Source: Clostridium_AW sp040797845
GTDB taxonomy: Bacteria; Bacillota; Clostridia; Clostridiales; Clostridiaceae
Direction of reading: 5' to 3'
Length of the DNA stretch: 64,000 nucleotides
Assembly: GCA_040797845.1 (NCBI GenBank)
Contig: JBFNFA010000007.1
Coordinates: forward strand, 1-64,000
The number at the start of each line of letters is the position of its first letter. Position 1 is the first letter of the stretch. Under the pieces are notes generated by a model. It was not told where the DNA came from. It saw nothing but the letters and a program-made list of their open reading frames with translations, and did not search any database. The position numbers were made by a program, and so were the translations under genes. Below are positions 42,127 to 50,671 of the stretch, piece by piece.

Positions 42127-43332
42127 ATGAATAAAGAGAATATGGCTAACATGGGATTTGGAACTAAAGCAGTACACGGAGGACATAAAAAGGATTCACA
42201 ATATGGTGCACTAGGTACTCCTATATATCAAACTTCTACTTTTATATTTGAATCAGCAGAACAGGGTGGAAGAAGATTTGCTGGAGAAGAATGTGGACAT
42301 ATATATACAAGACTTGGTAATCCAACTACGGATCAATTAGAAGAAAAAATTGCTATATTAGAAGGAGGAGAAGCGGCTGTTGCTACAGCATCTGGTATGG
42401 GAGCTATATCATCCGCTTTATGGTCAGCTCTAAAGGCAGGGGATCATGTGGTGGCAGATGATACACTTTATGGATGCACTTATGCTTTACTAAGTCATGG
42501 TTTAACTAGATATGGTATAGAAGTTACTTTCGTTGATACTAGTAATCTAGAAGAAGTTAAAAATGCTATGAAACCAAATACTAAGGTAGTTTATTTAGAA
42601 ACTCCTGCTAACCCAAATTTAAAGGTTACTGATATTAATAAAGTTTCACAAATAGCTCATGAAGTAGAGGGATGTATGGTATTTGTTGATAATACTTTCT
42701 GTACTCCATATATACAAAGACCATTAGAATTAGGAGCTGACGTGGTAGTACACTCAGTTACAAAATACTTAAATGGTCATGGAGATGTTGTTGCTGGTTT
42801 TGCAGTAGGTAAAAAGGAATTTATAGACCAAGTAAGATTATTTGGAGTAAAAGATATGACTGGCGCGGTTTTAAGTCCTTTCGATGCATTCCTTGTTATT
42901 AGAGGTATGAAAACTTTAGAAGTTAGAATGGAAAGACATTGCCAAAATGCAATGAAAGTAGCTGAGTTTCTAGAAAGTCATCCAGCAATTGAAAAGGTAT
43001 ACTATCCAGGCTTAGAAAGTTTTGAATATTATGAAATAGCTAAAAAGCAGATGGCTTTACCAGGAGCTATGATTGCATTCGAGTTAAAGGGGGGATTGGA
43101 AGAAGGAAGAATAGTTATGAACAATGTAAAATTAGCTAGTTTAGCTGTAAGTTTAGGAGATGCAGAAACATTAATTCAGCATCCAGCATCAATGACTCAT
43201 TCACCATATACAAAAGAAGAAAGAATGGCAGCAGGAATTAGCGATGGATTAGTAAGGCTGTCTATTGGACTAGAAACAGTAGAAGACATAATTGAAGATT
43301 TAAAAACAGCATTAGATTTAGTGGTTAAATAA
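42127..43332 (+). CDS. Methionine gamma-lyase
   Basis: The enzyme splits L-methionine into methanethiol, ammonia and 2-oxobutyrate with PLP. The 401-residue protein belongs to the Cys/Met metabolism PLP family: QTSTFIFES, YTRLGNPTT, PLP Lys213 in HSVTKYLNGHGD. Cys117 in LYGCTYALL matches the Cys that marks true gamma-lyases (Cys116 in Pseudomonas) and is usually absent from cystathionine enzymes. Downstream genes encode a carrier and a 2-oxoacid:ferredoxin oxidoreductase that would consume 2-oxobutyrate, which further supports the assignment. Confidence 0.92.
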   Translation: MNKENMANMGFGTKAVHGGHKKDSQYGALGTPIYQTSTFIFESAEQGGRRFAGEECGHIYTRLGNPTTDQLEEKIAILEGGEAAVATASGMGAISSALWSALKAGDHVVADDTLYGCTYALLSHGLTRYGIEVTFVDTSNLEEVKNAMKPNTKVVYLETPANPNLKVTDINKVSQIAHEVEGCMVFVDNTFCTPYIQRPLELGADVVVHSVTKYLNGHGDVVAGFAVGKKEFIDQVRLFGVKDMTGAVLSPFDAFLVIRGMKTLEVRMERHCQNAMKVAEFLESHPAIEKVYYPGLESFEYYEIAKKQMALPGAMIAFELKGGLEEGRIVMNNVKLASLAVSLGDAETLIQHPASMTHSPYTKEERMAAGISDGLVRLSIGLETVEDIIEDLKTALDLVVK

Positions 43333-43396
43333 CAATTTTATTTTTTCTTTGAGGATGGGGGATAGAGTTCAATAAAATTAAATAGGGGGAATTATA

Positions 43397-44749
43397 ATGG
43401 AAAATAAGAAAACGTCAAGTGGTCTGGCATTACTACCTTTCTTAGTGTTTGTAGCTATTTATCTTGGCAGCGGGATAATATTGCAATCAAAGGGTGTAGA
43501 GATGGCCTTCTATCAGTTTCCAGCGCCTGTAGCTATTTTCTGTGGAATAATAAGCGCATTTTTCATTCTTAAAGGAACAGCGGAAGAAAAGTTTGATGCT
43601 CTTTTAGAGGGATGCGGAAATAAAGATATTATAATAATGTGTACAATCTACCTTTTAGCAGGAGCCTTCGCTACTGTATCAAAGGCCATGGGTGGAGTAG
43701 AGTCTACCGTTAACCTAGGACTTACTTATATACCACCACAATTTATAACTGTTGGATTGTTCATAATAACATGTTTTATATCTATTTCCACAGGAACTTC
43801 AGTAGGATCAATTGTTGCAGTTGGGCCAATTGCTGTAGGACTTGCAGAAAAATCAGGACTTTCTCTACCATTTGTTTTAGCGGCTGTAATTGGAGGTTCT
43901 ATGTTTGGTGATAACCTCTCAGTAATATCGGATACCACCATTGCTGCAACGCGAACTCAAGGTTGCGAGATGAGGGATAAGTTTAGAGTAAATATATATA
44001 TAGCAGCCCCAGCAGCAATAATAACTATAATTTTATTAATAATATTTGGACGTCCAGAAGTGATTCCGCCAATGCAAGCTTATGATTATAACATTATTAA
44101 AGTTTTACCGTACCTATTAGTTTTGATTCTATCCTTAATCGGAGTTAATGTATTTGTGGTTTTAACATTAGGTATAGTTGTTTCAGGAGCAATAGGACTA
44201 ACCTATGGAAACTTAACAGTGCTAACTTTTTCTCAAGAAATATTCAATGGTATGCTTGGTATGATAGATATTTTCTTATTGTCCATGTTTACTGGTGGAC
44301 TTGCCCACATGATTACAAAAGCTGGGGGAATTAATTTCTTACTAGAAAAAATTAAGAAAATGGTTAAAGGAAGAAAATCAGCAGAATTAGGTATAGCAGC
44401 TCTTGTATCTATTACAGATGCAGCGGTTGCAAATAATACCGTAGCTATAATCATAGACGGACCAATAGCAAAGGAAATGTGCCAAGAATATAAAATAGAT
44501 CCAAGAAGAAGTGCGTCCCTATTAGATACTTTCTCTTGTATTATGCAGGGAGTAATTCCATATGGAGCACAAATGCTAATAATGTTAAGTTTTACAAAAG
44601 GAACGGTATCGCCATTTCAAGTAATACCTTTACTATGGTATCAATGGTTACTTGCCATATCAGCAATAGCATCAATATATATTCCTTTTGCTGATGGATT
44701 AATAAAGAAAACTCCTTGGGATTGGAGTAAAGAAGAAGCTAAGCTATAG
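43397..44749 (+). CDS. NhaC-superfamily carrier, probable methionine transporter
   Basis: The 450-residue membrane protein has about eleven or twelve helices and NhaC family segments such as ISTGTSVGSIVAVGPIAVGLAE and GSMFGDNLSVISDTTIAATRTQGCEMRDKF. Generic annotation would be Na+/H+ antiporter. However, members of this superfamily (MetT, YuiF) are proposed amino acid carriers, and its place between methionine gamma-lyase and the oxidoreductase suggests methionine uptake. Cotranscription is likely (64-base gap, no terminator). The substrate is inferred. Confidence 0.8.
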   Translation: MENKKTSSGLALLPFLVFVAIYLGSGIILQSKGVEMAFYQFPAPVAIFCGIISAFFILKGTAEEKFDALLEGCGNKDIIIMCTIYLLAGAFATVSKAMGGVESTVNLGLTYIPPQFITVGLFIITCFISISTGTSVGSIVAVGPIAVGLAEKSGLSLPFVLAAVIGGSMFGDNLSVISDTTIAATRTQGCEMRDKFRVNIYIAAPAAIITIILLIIFGRPEVIPPMQAYDYNIIKVLPYLLVLILSLIGVNVFVVLTLGIVVSGAIGLTYGNLTVLTFSQEIFNGMLGMIDIFLLSMFTGGLAHMITKAGGINFLLEKIKKMVKGRKSAELGIAALVSITDAAVANNTVAIIIDGPIAKEMCQEYKIDPRRSASLLDTFSCIMQGVIPYGAQMLIMLSFTKGTVSPFQVIPLLWYQWLLAISAIASIYIPFADGLIKKTPWDWSKEEAKL

Positions 44750-44771
44750 AATGTTAGGGAGGATTTAATTG

Positions 44772-45356
44772 ATGGAGAAAAAATTGATCGAAATACGTTG
44801 GCATGGCCGTGGGGGACAAGGTGCTAAAACAGCGTCATTGTTACTGGCAGAAGCAGCTTTCTCTAGGGGAATGTATATTCAAGGATTCCCAGAATACGGT
44901 CCAGAAAGAATGGGAGCACCAATTACAGCATATAACAGAATAGCAAACTACCCACTAAGAGTTCATAGTAATATTTATGAGCCGGATTATGTAGTGGTAG
45001 TAGATGAAACCTTGCTTAAAACTGGTGAATGTATTAAAGGGCTAAAAAAAGATGGAGCTATAATTATAAATACTAGAAAGGCTCCAGAGGTAATAAAAAA
45101 AGAACTTGGAGGATATGAAGGGGAGATATATACCATAGATGCAAGAACCATCTCAGAAGAAACTCTAGGGGCATATTTCCCAAACACTCCAATGCTTTCA
45201 GCTATAGTTAAAATCATTGGAATTATAGATGAGGAAAAGTTTGTAGAGGACATGCAAGATTCATTTAAACACAAATTTGCAACTAAACCTCATGTTATAG
45301 ATAAGAATATGGAAGCACTTAAAAGAGGACTTTTGGAGGTGACTAGAATTGGATAA
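44772..45356 (+). CDS. 2-oxoacid:ferredoxin oxidoreductase, gamma subunit
   Basis: The 194-residue gamma subunit opens with the signature EIRWHGRGGQGAKTASLLLAEAA and has the conserved FPEYGPERMGAP block. It is part of a four-subunit enzyme that oxidises a 2-oxoacid with CoA and ferredoxin. A TTG at 44769 is also possible; both share the GGAGG site and differ by one residue. Its stop overlaps the delta subunit start. Given the methionine gamma-lyase upstream, 2-oxobutyrate to propionyl-CoA is the likely reaction, with pyruvate or branched oxoacids as alternatives. Confidence 0.92.
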   Translation: MEKKLIEIRWHGRGGQGAKTASLLLAEAAFSRGMYIQGFPEYGPERMGAPITAYNRIANYPLRVHSNIYEPDYVVVVDETLLKTGECIKGLKKDGAIIINTRKAPEVIKKELGGYEGEIYTIDARTISEETLGAYFPNTPMLSAIVKIIGIIDEEKFVEDMQDSFKHKFATKPHVIDKNMEALKRGLLEVTRIG

Positions 45357-45648
45357 AAGAATGAAAGTTACTCCAGAATCTCCATGGATGGACATCCCAA
45401 GAGGTGGATTAATTCTAGATGGAGGAAGTGCAGTAGACTTTAAAACTGGAGACTGGAGAGCAATGAAACCTATTTGGTATGAAGATAAATGCAAGCATTG
45501 TATGTTTTGTTGGGCAGTTTGTCCTGATATGTCCATAATAGTAGAGGATGGAAAAATGACTAGCATAGATTATGATCACTGTAAAGGCTGTGGAGTATGT
45601 GTAGAACAATGTAACTTTAAAGCTCTAGAGCTGGTTGATGAAGAATAG
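45349..45648 (+). CDS. 2-oxoacid:ferredoxin oxidoreductase, delta (ferredoxin) subunit
   Basis: The 99-residue subunit carries two [4Fe-4S] motifs, CKHCMFCWAVCP (about residues 47-58) and CKGCGVCVEQC (about 77-87), which pass electrons to ferredoxin. The start is TTG, eight bases inside the gamma gene, with GGAGGTG seven bases before it. The ATG at 45361 is too far from that site. Translation is therefore coupled to the gamma subunit. Confidence 0.92.
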   Translation: MDKRMKVTPESPWMDIPRGGLILDGGSAVDFKTGDWRAMKPIWYEDKCKHCMFCWAVCPDMSIIVEDGKMTSIDYDHCKGCGVCVEQCNFKALELVDEE

Positions 45649-45661
45649 GAGGTAAGAGAAT

Positions 45662-46852
45662 ATGGCAAAAGCTAATCAGATAAGAAAAAGTTTAAGCGGT
45701 AACGAAGCTGTAGCAATAGCTATGATGCAAATGGGACCAGACGTATTTCCGGCGTTTCCTATAACTCCATCAACAGAAGTACCTCAGTATTTTTCATCCT
45801 TCGTTGCAAATGGTGAGTGTAAATCAGAATTTGTAGCGGTGGAGTCAGAGCACAGTGCTATGAGCGCATGTATAGGAGCTTCAGCAGCAGGAGCTAGGGT
45901 AATGACTGCTACATCATCAAATGGATTAGGACTTATGTGGGAAATGCTTCATATAGCTTCAGGGGACAGATGTCCAATTATAATGGCTCTAGTAAACAGA
46001 GCCATGTCTCCAGCACTTAATATCCATAACGACCATTCAGATTCCATGGGAGCAAGAGACACAGGATGGATACAAATGTATTCTGAAAACACCCAGGAAG
46101 CTTATGATAACGCTATTCAAATATTAAAAATAGCAGAGGACGAGGAAGTTATGGTTCCAGGTATGGTATGCTATGATGGATTTATAACAAGCCACTCTGT
46201 AGAAAATTTATTTGTTATGAATAATAAAGAAGTTGCAGATTTTGTTGGTATTAATAAAAGAACAGGAGCGGGACTGCTTGGAGAAAAGAGTATAGCAGTA
46301 GGTCCTATGGTTCTTACTAACTACTATATGGAAATGAAAAGACAGCAAAAGCAAGGCCTTTTAAATGCTAAAGATGTAGCTTTAAGAGTAGCTAAAGAAT
46401 ATGAAGAACTAACAGGAAGAAAATATGGATTATTCGAAGCTTACAGATTAGAAGATGCTGAAGTAGCCTTAGTTATAATAGGCTCCTCTGCTGGAACAGC
46501 AAAAGCTGTGGCAGATGAATTAAGAGAAAAAGGCATCAAAGCTGGAGTATTAAAAATAAGATTATACAGACCTTTCCCAGTAGAGGAAATTTGTGAAGCA
46601 CTTAAAAACGTTAAAGCTATAGCTGTAATGGATAAGGCAGAAGGTTTATCAGGAAATGGCGGACCATTATATGTAGATGTAGCAGGTTCTTTATATGGAA
46701 GATATAATGACAAAATATTAATGAGCTATATCTATGGACTAGGCGGAAGAGACGTTAGAGTGGAAAGCTTAGAAAGTGTTTACATGGATTTATTAAAAGC
46801 TTTAGAAACAGGAAAATACAATAAATATAACTACTTAGGTTTAAGGGAATAG
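45662..46852 (+). CDS. 2-oxoacid:ferredoxin oxidoreductase, alpha subunit
   Basis: The 396-residue alpha subunit contains SGNEAVAIAMMQMGPDVFPAFPITPSTEVPQ, the conserved pyrimidine-domain start of pyruvate:ferredoxin oxidoreductase-type enzymes, VAVESEHSAMSACIGASAAGARVMTATSSNGL, and a C-terminal transketolase-like domain (LVIIGSSAGTAKAVADELREKGIKAGVLKIRLYRPFP). It lies between the delta and beta subunit genes with 13- and 11-base gaps. Confidence 0.93.
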   Translation: MAKANQIRKSLSGNEAVAIAMMQMGPDVFPAFPITPSTEVPQYFSSFVANGECKSEFVAVESEHSAMSACIGASAAGARVMTATSSNGLGLMWEMLHIASGDRCPIIMALVNRAMSPALNIHNDHSDSMGARDTGWIQMYSENTQEAYDNAIQILKIAEDEEVMVPGMVCYDGFITSHSVENLFVMNNKEVADFVGINKRTGAGLLGEKSIAVGPMVLTNYYMEMKRQQKQGLLNAKDVALRVAKEYEELTGRKYGLFEAYRLEDAEVALVIIGSSAGTAKAVADELREKGIKAGVLKIRLYRPFPVEEICEALKNVKAIAVMDKAEGLSGNGGPLYVDVAGSLYGRYNDKILMSYIYGLGGRDVRVESLESVYMDLLKALETGKYNKYNYLGLRE

Positions 46853-46863
46853 GGGGGTAAAGG

Positions 46864-47817
46864 ATGGCTACATTAAAAGAATTAACTAAAATTCCAGATA
46901 GAATAACTAGTGGACATAGAATGTGTGGTGGATGTGGAGCCCCTATGATTGCAAAGTGGGTACTAAAGGCAGTTAAACCAGAGCATAAGGCAGTTATATC
47001 TAATGCTACAGGATGCTTAGAAGTTTCCACAAGTTTATACCCTTACTCAGCTTGGAAGGACTCCTTTATCCATACAGCCTTTGAAAATGCAGCAGCTACC
47101 ATTAGTGGAACTGAAGCAGCTTATAAAGTGCTAAAAGCTAAGGGACAAATAAAAGAAGAATTTAAATTCATCGCTTTTGGAGGAGATGGTGGAACCTACG
47201 ATATAGGATTCCAGTCCTTATCCGGTGCTATGGAAAGAGGACATGATATGCTATATGTGTGCTATGATAACGGAGCATACATGAACACAGGAATTCAAAG
47301 ATCCTCTGCAACTCCAGCAGGAGCAGATACTACAACAACTCCTCAAGGAAGTGAATCATTAGGTAAAAAACAAGGTGGAAAAGATCTAACTATGATTATG
47401 GCAGCTCACAACCTACCATATGTGGCACAAACAGTTCCTGTAATACCTGGAACAAGGTACACTATGGATTTATACAATAAAGCTGACAGAGCTCTAAATG
47501 AATTTGAGGGAGCTAAATTCATGAACGTATTAGCTCCATGTCCAAGAGGATGGAGATGTGATACAGCAACGGAACTAGAACTAATAAAATTAGCAGTTGA
47601 AACTTGTTACTGGCCGCTATATGAAGTGGTAAACGGAGAATTTAAATTAAGCTATAAGCCTAAAAATAAACTTCCAATTGAAGAATGGTTAAAGCCACAA
47701 GGAAGATTTAAGCACTTGTTCAAGTCAGAGGCAGGAAAAGCTTTAATTGCTAAGGCTCAAGAAGAAGTGGATAGAAAGTGGAAGAAATTATTGTTTCTTT
47801 GTGGGGAAGAAGAATAA
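46864..47817 (+). CDS. 2-oxoacid:ferredoxin oxidoreductase, beta subunit
   Basis: The 317-residue beta subunit binds thiamine diphosphate: GDGGTYDIGFQSLSGAMERGHDMLYVCYDNGAYMNTGIQ is the TPP-Mg motif. Cys residues in HRMCGGCGAPM, NATGCLE and the later APCPRGW are those expected to ligate its own [4Fe-4S] cluster. It closes the methionine operon; a strong terminator follows after 38 bases. Confidence 0.93.
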   Translation: MATLKELTKIPDRITSGHRMCGGCGAPMIAKWVLKAVKPEHKAVISNATGCLEVSTSLYPYSAWKDSFIHTAFENAAATISGTEAAYKVLKAKGQIKEEFKFIAFGGDGGTYDIGFQSLSGAMERGHDMLYVCYDNGAYMNTGIQRSSATPAGADTTTTPQGSESLGKKQGGKDLTMIMAAHNLPYVAQTVPVIPGTRYTMDLYNKADRALNEFEGAKFMNVLAPCPRGWRCDTATELELIKLAVETCYWPLYEVVNGEFKLSYKPKNKLPIEEWLKPQGRFKHLFKSEAGKALIAKAQEEVDRKWKKLLFLCGEEE

Positions 47818-47855
47818 GGTTGGTTTTTAATTGAATAGTTTTTAGTTCAATAGTC

Positions 47856-47890
47856 AAGAAGGGATTTTGCAGTGCAAAATCCCTTCTTTG
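47856..47890. terminator. Strong bidirectional terminator
   Basis: AAGAAGGGATTTTGC and GCAAAATCCCTTCTT pair perfectly around a 3-base loop. It lies between convergent genes and serves the methionine operon and the minus-strand secreted protein. Confidence 0.9.
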
Positions 47891-47922
47891 ATTAAATATA
47901 TATCCATAAAATCTAGGAAATA

Positions 47923-48699
47923 TTATTTGCCTGCTGCTCTTAAAATAGCCTGCTGATGGTCAGGGTCTTCACGACCATCTTTGTGTCTTGTGCTATTTAA
48001 GAAATGTATATCTACAACTCCATCCATGCCGTTATCTTTAACAGCATCAAGATTTTCACCAGTGCCATATCCATCTGAACGATTTTGAACAGTAGCTACA
48101 GCTGGTGCAGAATCAACTCCTGCGTGTGGCATAGCTGCCATAGAAGCGGCAATTCTTTTTTCATTTACAGTTACTATAACAGGCCTTCTTTCCCATGAGA
48201 AGCCTCCCCAAATGCTTTTTATTATATCTGTATCAGAAGGGGTTAAAGCTTCAGCATCGGCATGATTAGTACCAAAGGTTCTTTTAACATTAAAAGATTT
48301 ACCTGTATTCAAGTCTGTAACCTGTGCAACAGAACCATTAGGGAATATATTTTGAACAGATTCCCACCAGTCTAGCAACTCACCATATTTCGATGGTTCC
48401 TCAACTTTGTTTTCTGTTATGCTAGTCCCACCTCTAGAAGGGGATACCTTCTTTTCAGGGCTTTTACTAACCACATTATTATCCTCACTAGAAGGTTTTT
48501 CAACAACAACTTTAACATTACTCTTTTCTTCTAGGTCTTTTTTCTCTAGTTTTTTCTCTTCTGGAATAGTATTTGATTTCTCTGAAAAACTTACCTTCTC
48601 ACTTGAAGGGGAAGTGGGTTGTAATTTGTATGTAGCCATTGTTGAAGAAGTAAACACAAAAGACAAAGCGGCAAATAGCGCCACGTAAAAATTTTTCAT
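47923..48699 (-). CDS. Secreted protein with a cell-envelope-associated conserved C-terminal domain
   Basis: The 258-residue protein has a signal peptide (KNFYVALFAALSFVFTSSTMA), a low-complexity Lys/Glu/Ser linker (about residues 25-100) and a compact C-terminal domain (about 105-258) with ELLDWWESVQNIFPNGS, FGTNHADAEALT, IWGGFSWERRPVIV, MPHAGVDSAP and DIHFLNSTRH. I recall that domain in Firmicutes exported proteins, often fused to peptidoglycan-binding modules, but know no activity; its conserved His, Asp and Glu residues would allow metal binding. A c-di-AMP riboswitch upstream fits a role in wall turnover. Confidence 0.75.
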   Translation of the reverse strand: MKNFYVALFAALSFVFTSSTMATYKLQPTSPSSEKVSFSEKSNTIPEEKKLEKKDLEEKSNVKVVVEKPSSEDNNVVSKSPEKKVSPSRGGTSITENKVEEPSKYGELLDWWESVQNIFPNGSVAQVTDLNTGKSFNVKRTFGTNHADAEALTPSDTDIIKSIWGGFSWERRPVIVTVNEKRIAASMAAMPHAGVDSAPAVATVQNRSDGYGTGENLDAVKDNGMDGVVDIHFLNSTRHKDGREDPDHQQAILRAAGK

Positions 48700-48711
48700 T
48701 TAATTTCTCCT

Positions 48712-48826
48712 CTCTATGCCTACGAGGTTAGTTGACGGGTTTGGGAAGAGAGTATCCCTACTTTTAAAGATTCACCCCTAAAATATTTCCCCCGTTGCTA
48801 AATAATAGCATTCGGCAAAATATTAG
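48712..48826 (-). ncRNA. Cyclic di-AMP riboswitch (ydaO/yuaA type)
   Basis: Read on the minus strand, the leader contains in order the conserved blocks ACGGGGGAA, AGGGGTGAATC, AGTAGGGATACTCTCTTCCC, AACCCGTCAACTAACCTCG and TAGGC, closed by a weak TGCC/GGCA helix. These are the hallmark blocks of the ydaO motif, which binds c-di-AMP and usually switches off wall hydrolases and potassium carriers. It ends about 15 bases before the ribosome site of the secreted protein gene. No separate terminator stem is obvious, so control could act at translation. A minus-strand TATAAT (complement of 48842-48847) is a possible -10 box. Confidence 0.9.
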
Positions 48827-49057
48827 CTTGTACAATTCATGATTATAAACAAAGAACAATAAAAAAGATAGCGGAAATATATTCTTTGGAAATTTACTCT
48901 ACCTCATGAATTAATTTCAGTATTTTTACTATTTAAATTACCTATAAAATTCCCTTAGTGATAAATTCGTCCTGTTTAAAAAATTCAAGGTCAGTGAATA
49001 TATGTGATGATATGTATTATAATAAAACTATAATATAAGGTTACGAGGTGATATATA

Positions 49058-49912
49058 ATGAAAATAATTGGTCTTATGGAGAATACTACTAGAGATGAAG
49101 AGTTAGTTTGTGAACATGGATTATGCATATACATAGAATTCGGAGATAGAAAAATATTATTGGACACAGGAGGTTCAGGTAGTTTTGTAAGTAATGGTGA
49201 AAAACTAGGAGTGAATATTGGAGAAGTGGATATGGTTGTATTATCTCATGGACATCTTGACCACGGGGGAGGACTGCTATCTTTTTTCAGTAGTAATAGT
49301 TTAGGCAAGGTATATTTAAAAAAGGAAGCCGTTAAAGATTACTATTTAGATAAAAATGGTGAAAAGACATATATAGGACTTAACAAGGACGTAGTTGAAG
49401 ATAACTTTAATAGGCTTCAGTTTGTAGATGGATTTACTCAAATAGATAAAAATATTTTTATTGTAACAGATATATTAAAAGAATACCCATTACCACAAGG
49501 GAATAATAATCTTTACATGGAAGAAAAGAATGATGAAGAAGAATCCCAATTTATCAAGGATAGATTTCAACATGAATTAATATTAGTCTTCAAAGCAAAT
49601 GACGGACTTATGATATTTACAGGCTGTGCACACAATGGAATAATCAATATTATAAAAACTGTTAAGAGTGCGTTCCCAGAGGAAAATATTAAAGGTATAG
49701 TTGGAGGCTTTCATTTAATGATTGAAGGTAAATGGGATGGCTTATGCATGAAAGATGAGCATATAGACCATATATCTCAAAAAATTATTGAAGAAGGAAT
49801 AGAAAAAGTATACACAGGACACTGTACAGGAGAAAATGGGTATGCGCGATTAAAAGAAAAATTAGGAGATAGAGTTGAATATTTAAGTACAGGAGCTAAA
49901 ATAAATATTTAG
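49058..49912 (+). CDS. MBL-fold metallohydrolase
   Basis: The 284-residue protein has the metallo-beta-lactamase metal site SHGHLDHGGG (about residues 62-71), an Asp in LLDTGGS, further His in FTGCAHNGI and GGFHLM, and a terminal YTGHCTGENGY. This pattern belongs to the branch related to dihydropterin-type 'ribofuranosylaminobenzene 5'-phosphate synthases', whose bacterial function is unclear. It stands alone, with a GAGGTG ribosome site. Confidence 0.85.
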   Translation: MKIIGLMENTTRDEELVCEHGLCIYIEFGDRKILLDTGGSGSFVSNGEKLGVNIGEVDMVVLSHGHLDHGGGLLSFFSSNSLGKVYLKKEAVKDYYLDKNGEKTYIGLNKDVVEDNFNRLQFVDGFTQIDKNIFIVTDILKEYPLPQGNNNLYMEEKNDEEESQFIKDRFQHELILVFKANDGLMIFTGCAHNGIINIIKTVKSAFPEENIKGIVGGFHLMIEGKWDGLCMKDEHIDHISQKIIEEGIEKVYTGHCTGENGYARLKEKLGDRVEYLSTGAKINI

Positions 49913-50017
49913 TAAATTAAAGATAATATTAATTTTATATTATATGCTTCTAAATAATATATATATTTATCCTAACTTGGTTTAAATAATAGTTGTGTAA
50001 AAAGAAAGGGGTATATT

Positions 50018-50344
50018 ATGACAATAGCAATAATGGCATGTAGAAAATTAGTTGGCAAGTGTTCTGGTACAGGGTGCTTCAAAGCATACAATAATTCGAC
50101 GGATGCTTTTGAATTATATGGTGATAACAAACCACTTCTTGGAAGCTTCTTCTACTGCAGTGGTTGTGGACAGACTATAGGGAAAGATGACGACTGGGAT
50201 CACAAAATAAAGCAACTTAAAAATAATGATGTAGATACTGTTCATTTGGCCCTTTGCACAAAGGTAGAATGCAATGAGTATGAGAAGCATGAACAAATGC
50301 TGAAAAATGAAGGCTTTAAAATAGTTCATGGAAGCCATCGTTAA
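50018..50344 (+). CDS. CGGC-domain protein
   Basis: The 108-residue cytosolic protein shows the Cys-rich pattern of the CGGC family: MACRKLVGKCSGTGCFKAY near the N terminus and YCSGCGQ in the middle, plus ALCTKVECNEYEKH. The conserved cysteines suggest metal or Fe-S binding, but no function is established. An AAAGGGG ribosome site precedes the ATG. It is monocistronic, with a terminator at 50404. Confidence 0.8.
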   Translation: MTIAIMACRKLVGKCSGTGCFKAYNNSTDAFELYGDNKPLLGSFFYCSGCGQTIGKDDDWDHKIKQLKNNDVDTVHLALCTKVECNEYEKHEQMLKNEGFKIVHGSHR

Positions 50345-50403
50345 AAATCAAGAGTTAAAATTAAAAAATTAAGATTGAAAATATAAGAATAGATGATAAA
50401 AAG

Positions 50404-50465
50404 AAACTTAATTCGTAGTAAAAGCTCAACTTTTACAAGTGATTTTGCTATAAATTAAGTTTTTT
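50404..50465 (+). terminator. Nested terminator hairpin
   Basis: The outer arms AAACTTAATT and AATTAAGTTT enclose a smaller GTAAAAG/CTTTTAC hairpin, and a T run follows. The remaining 327-base gap before the tyrosine phenol-lyase gene is taken up by its promoter and leader (50557 onward). Confidence 0.65.
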
Positions 50466-50556
50466 CCATAAATTTCATATTTGATTAAATATATTTATAG
50501 AAATATATTTAATAATCTAAATTATATAAATAATCAGAAAAAACAACGTTTACATA

Positions 50557-50585
50557 TTGACATCCAGTATTTTCCGTTGTACAAT
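50557..50585 (+). promoter_or_regulatory. Sigma-A promoter of the tyrosine phenol-lyase gene
   Basis: TTGACA and TACAAT are 17 bases apart. The sequence GTACAATAAA, which includes the -10 box, recurs at 50630-50639 and may be a second -10 or a regulator half-site. No sigma-54 promoter is seen, unlike the other catabolic operons here. Confidence 0.8.
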
Positions 50586-50604
50586 AAAGATGGTCGATGA
50601 TGTA

Positions 50605-50614
50605 TGATGCATCA
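50605..50614. promoter_or_regulatory. Candidate GntR-type operator in the tpl leader
   Basis: TGATGCATCA is a perfect 10-base palindrome about 12 bases after the expected transcription start. Position and size suit a repressor such as the GntR-FCD protein encoded at 53694. Confidence 0.4.
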
Positions 50615-50671
50615 CATATTATATATAACGTACAATAAATAATATATTAAATTCAAGGAGGATTTTTTATT

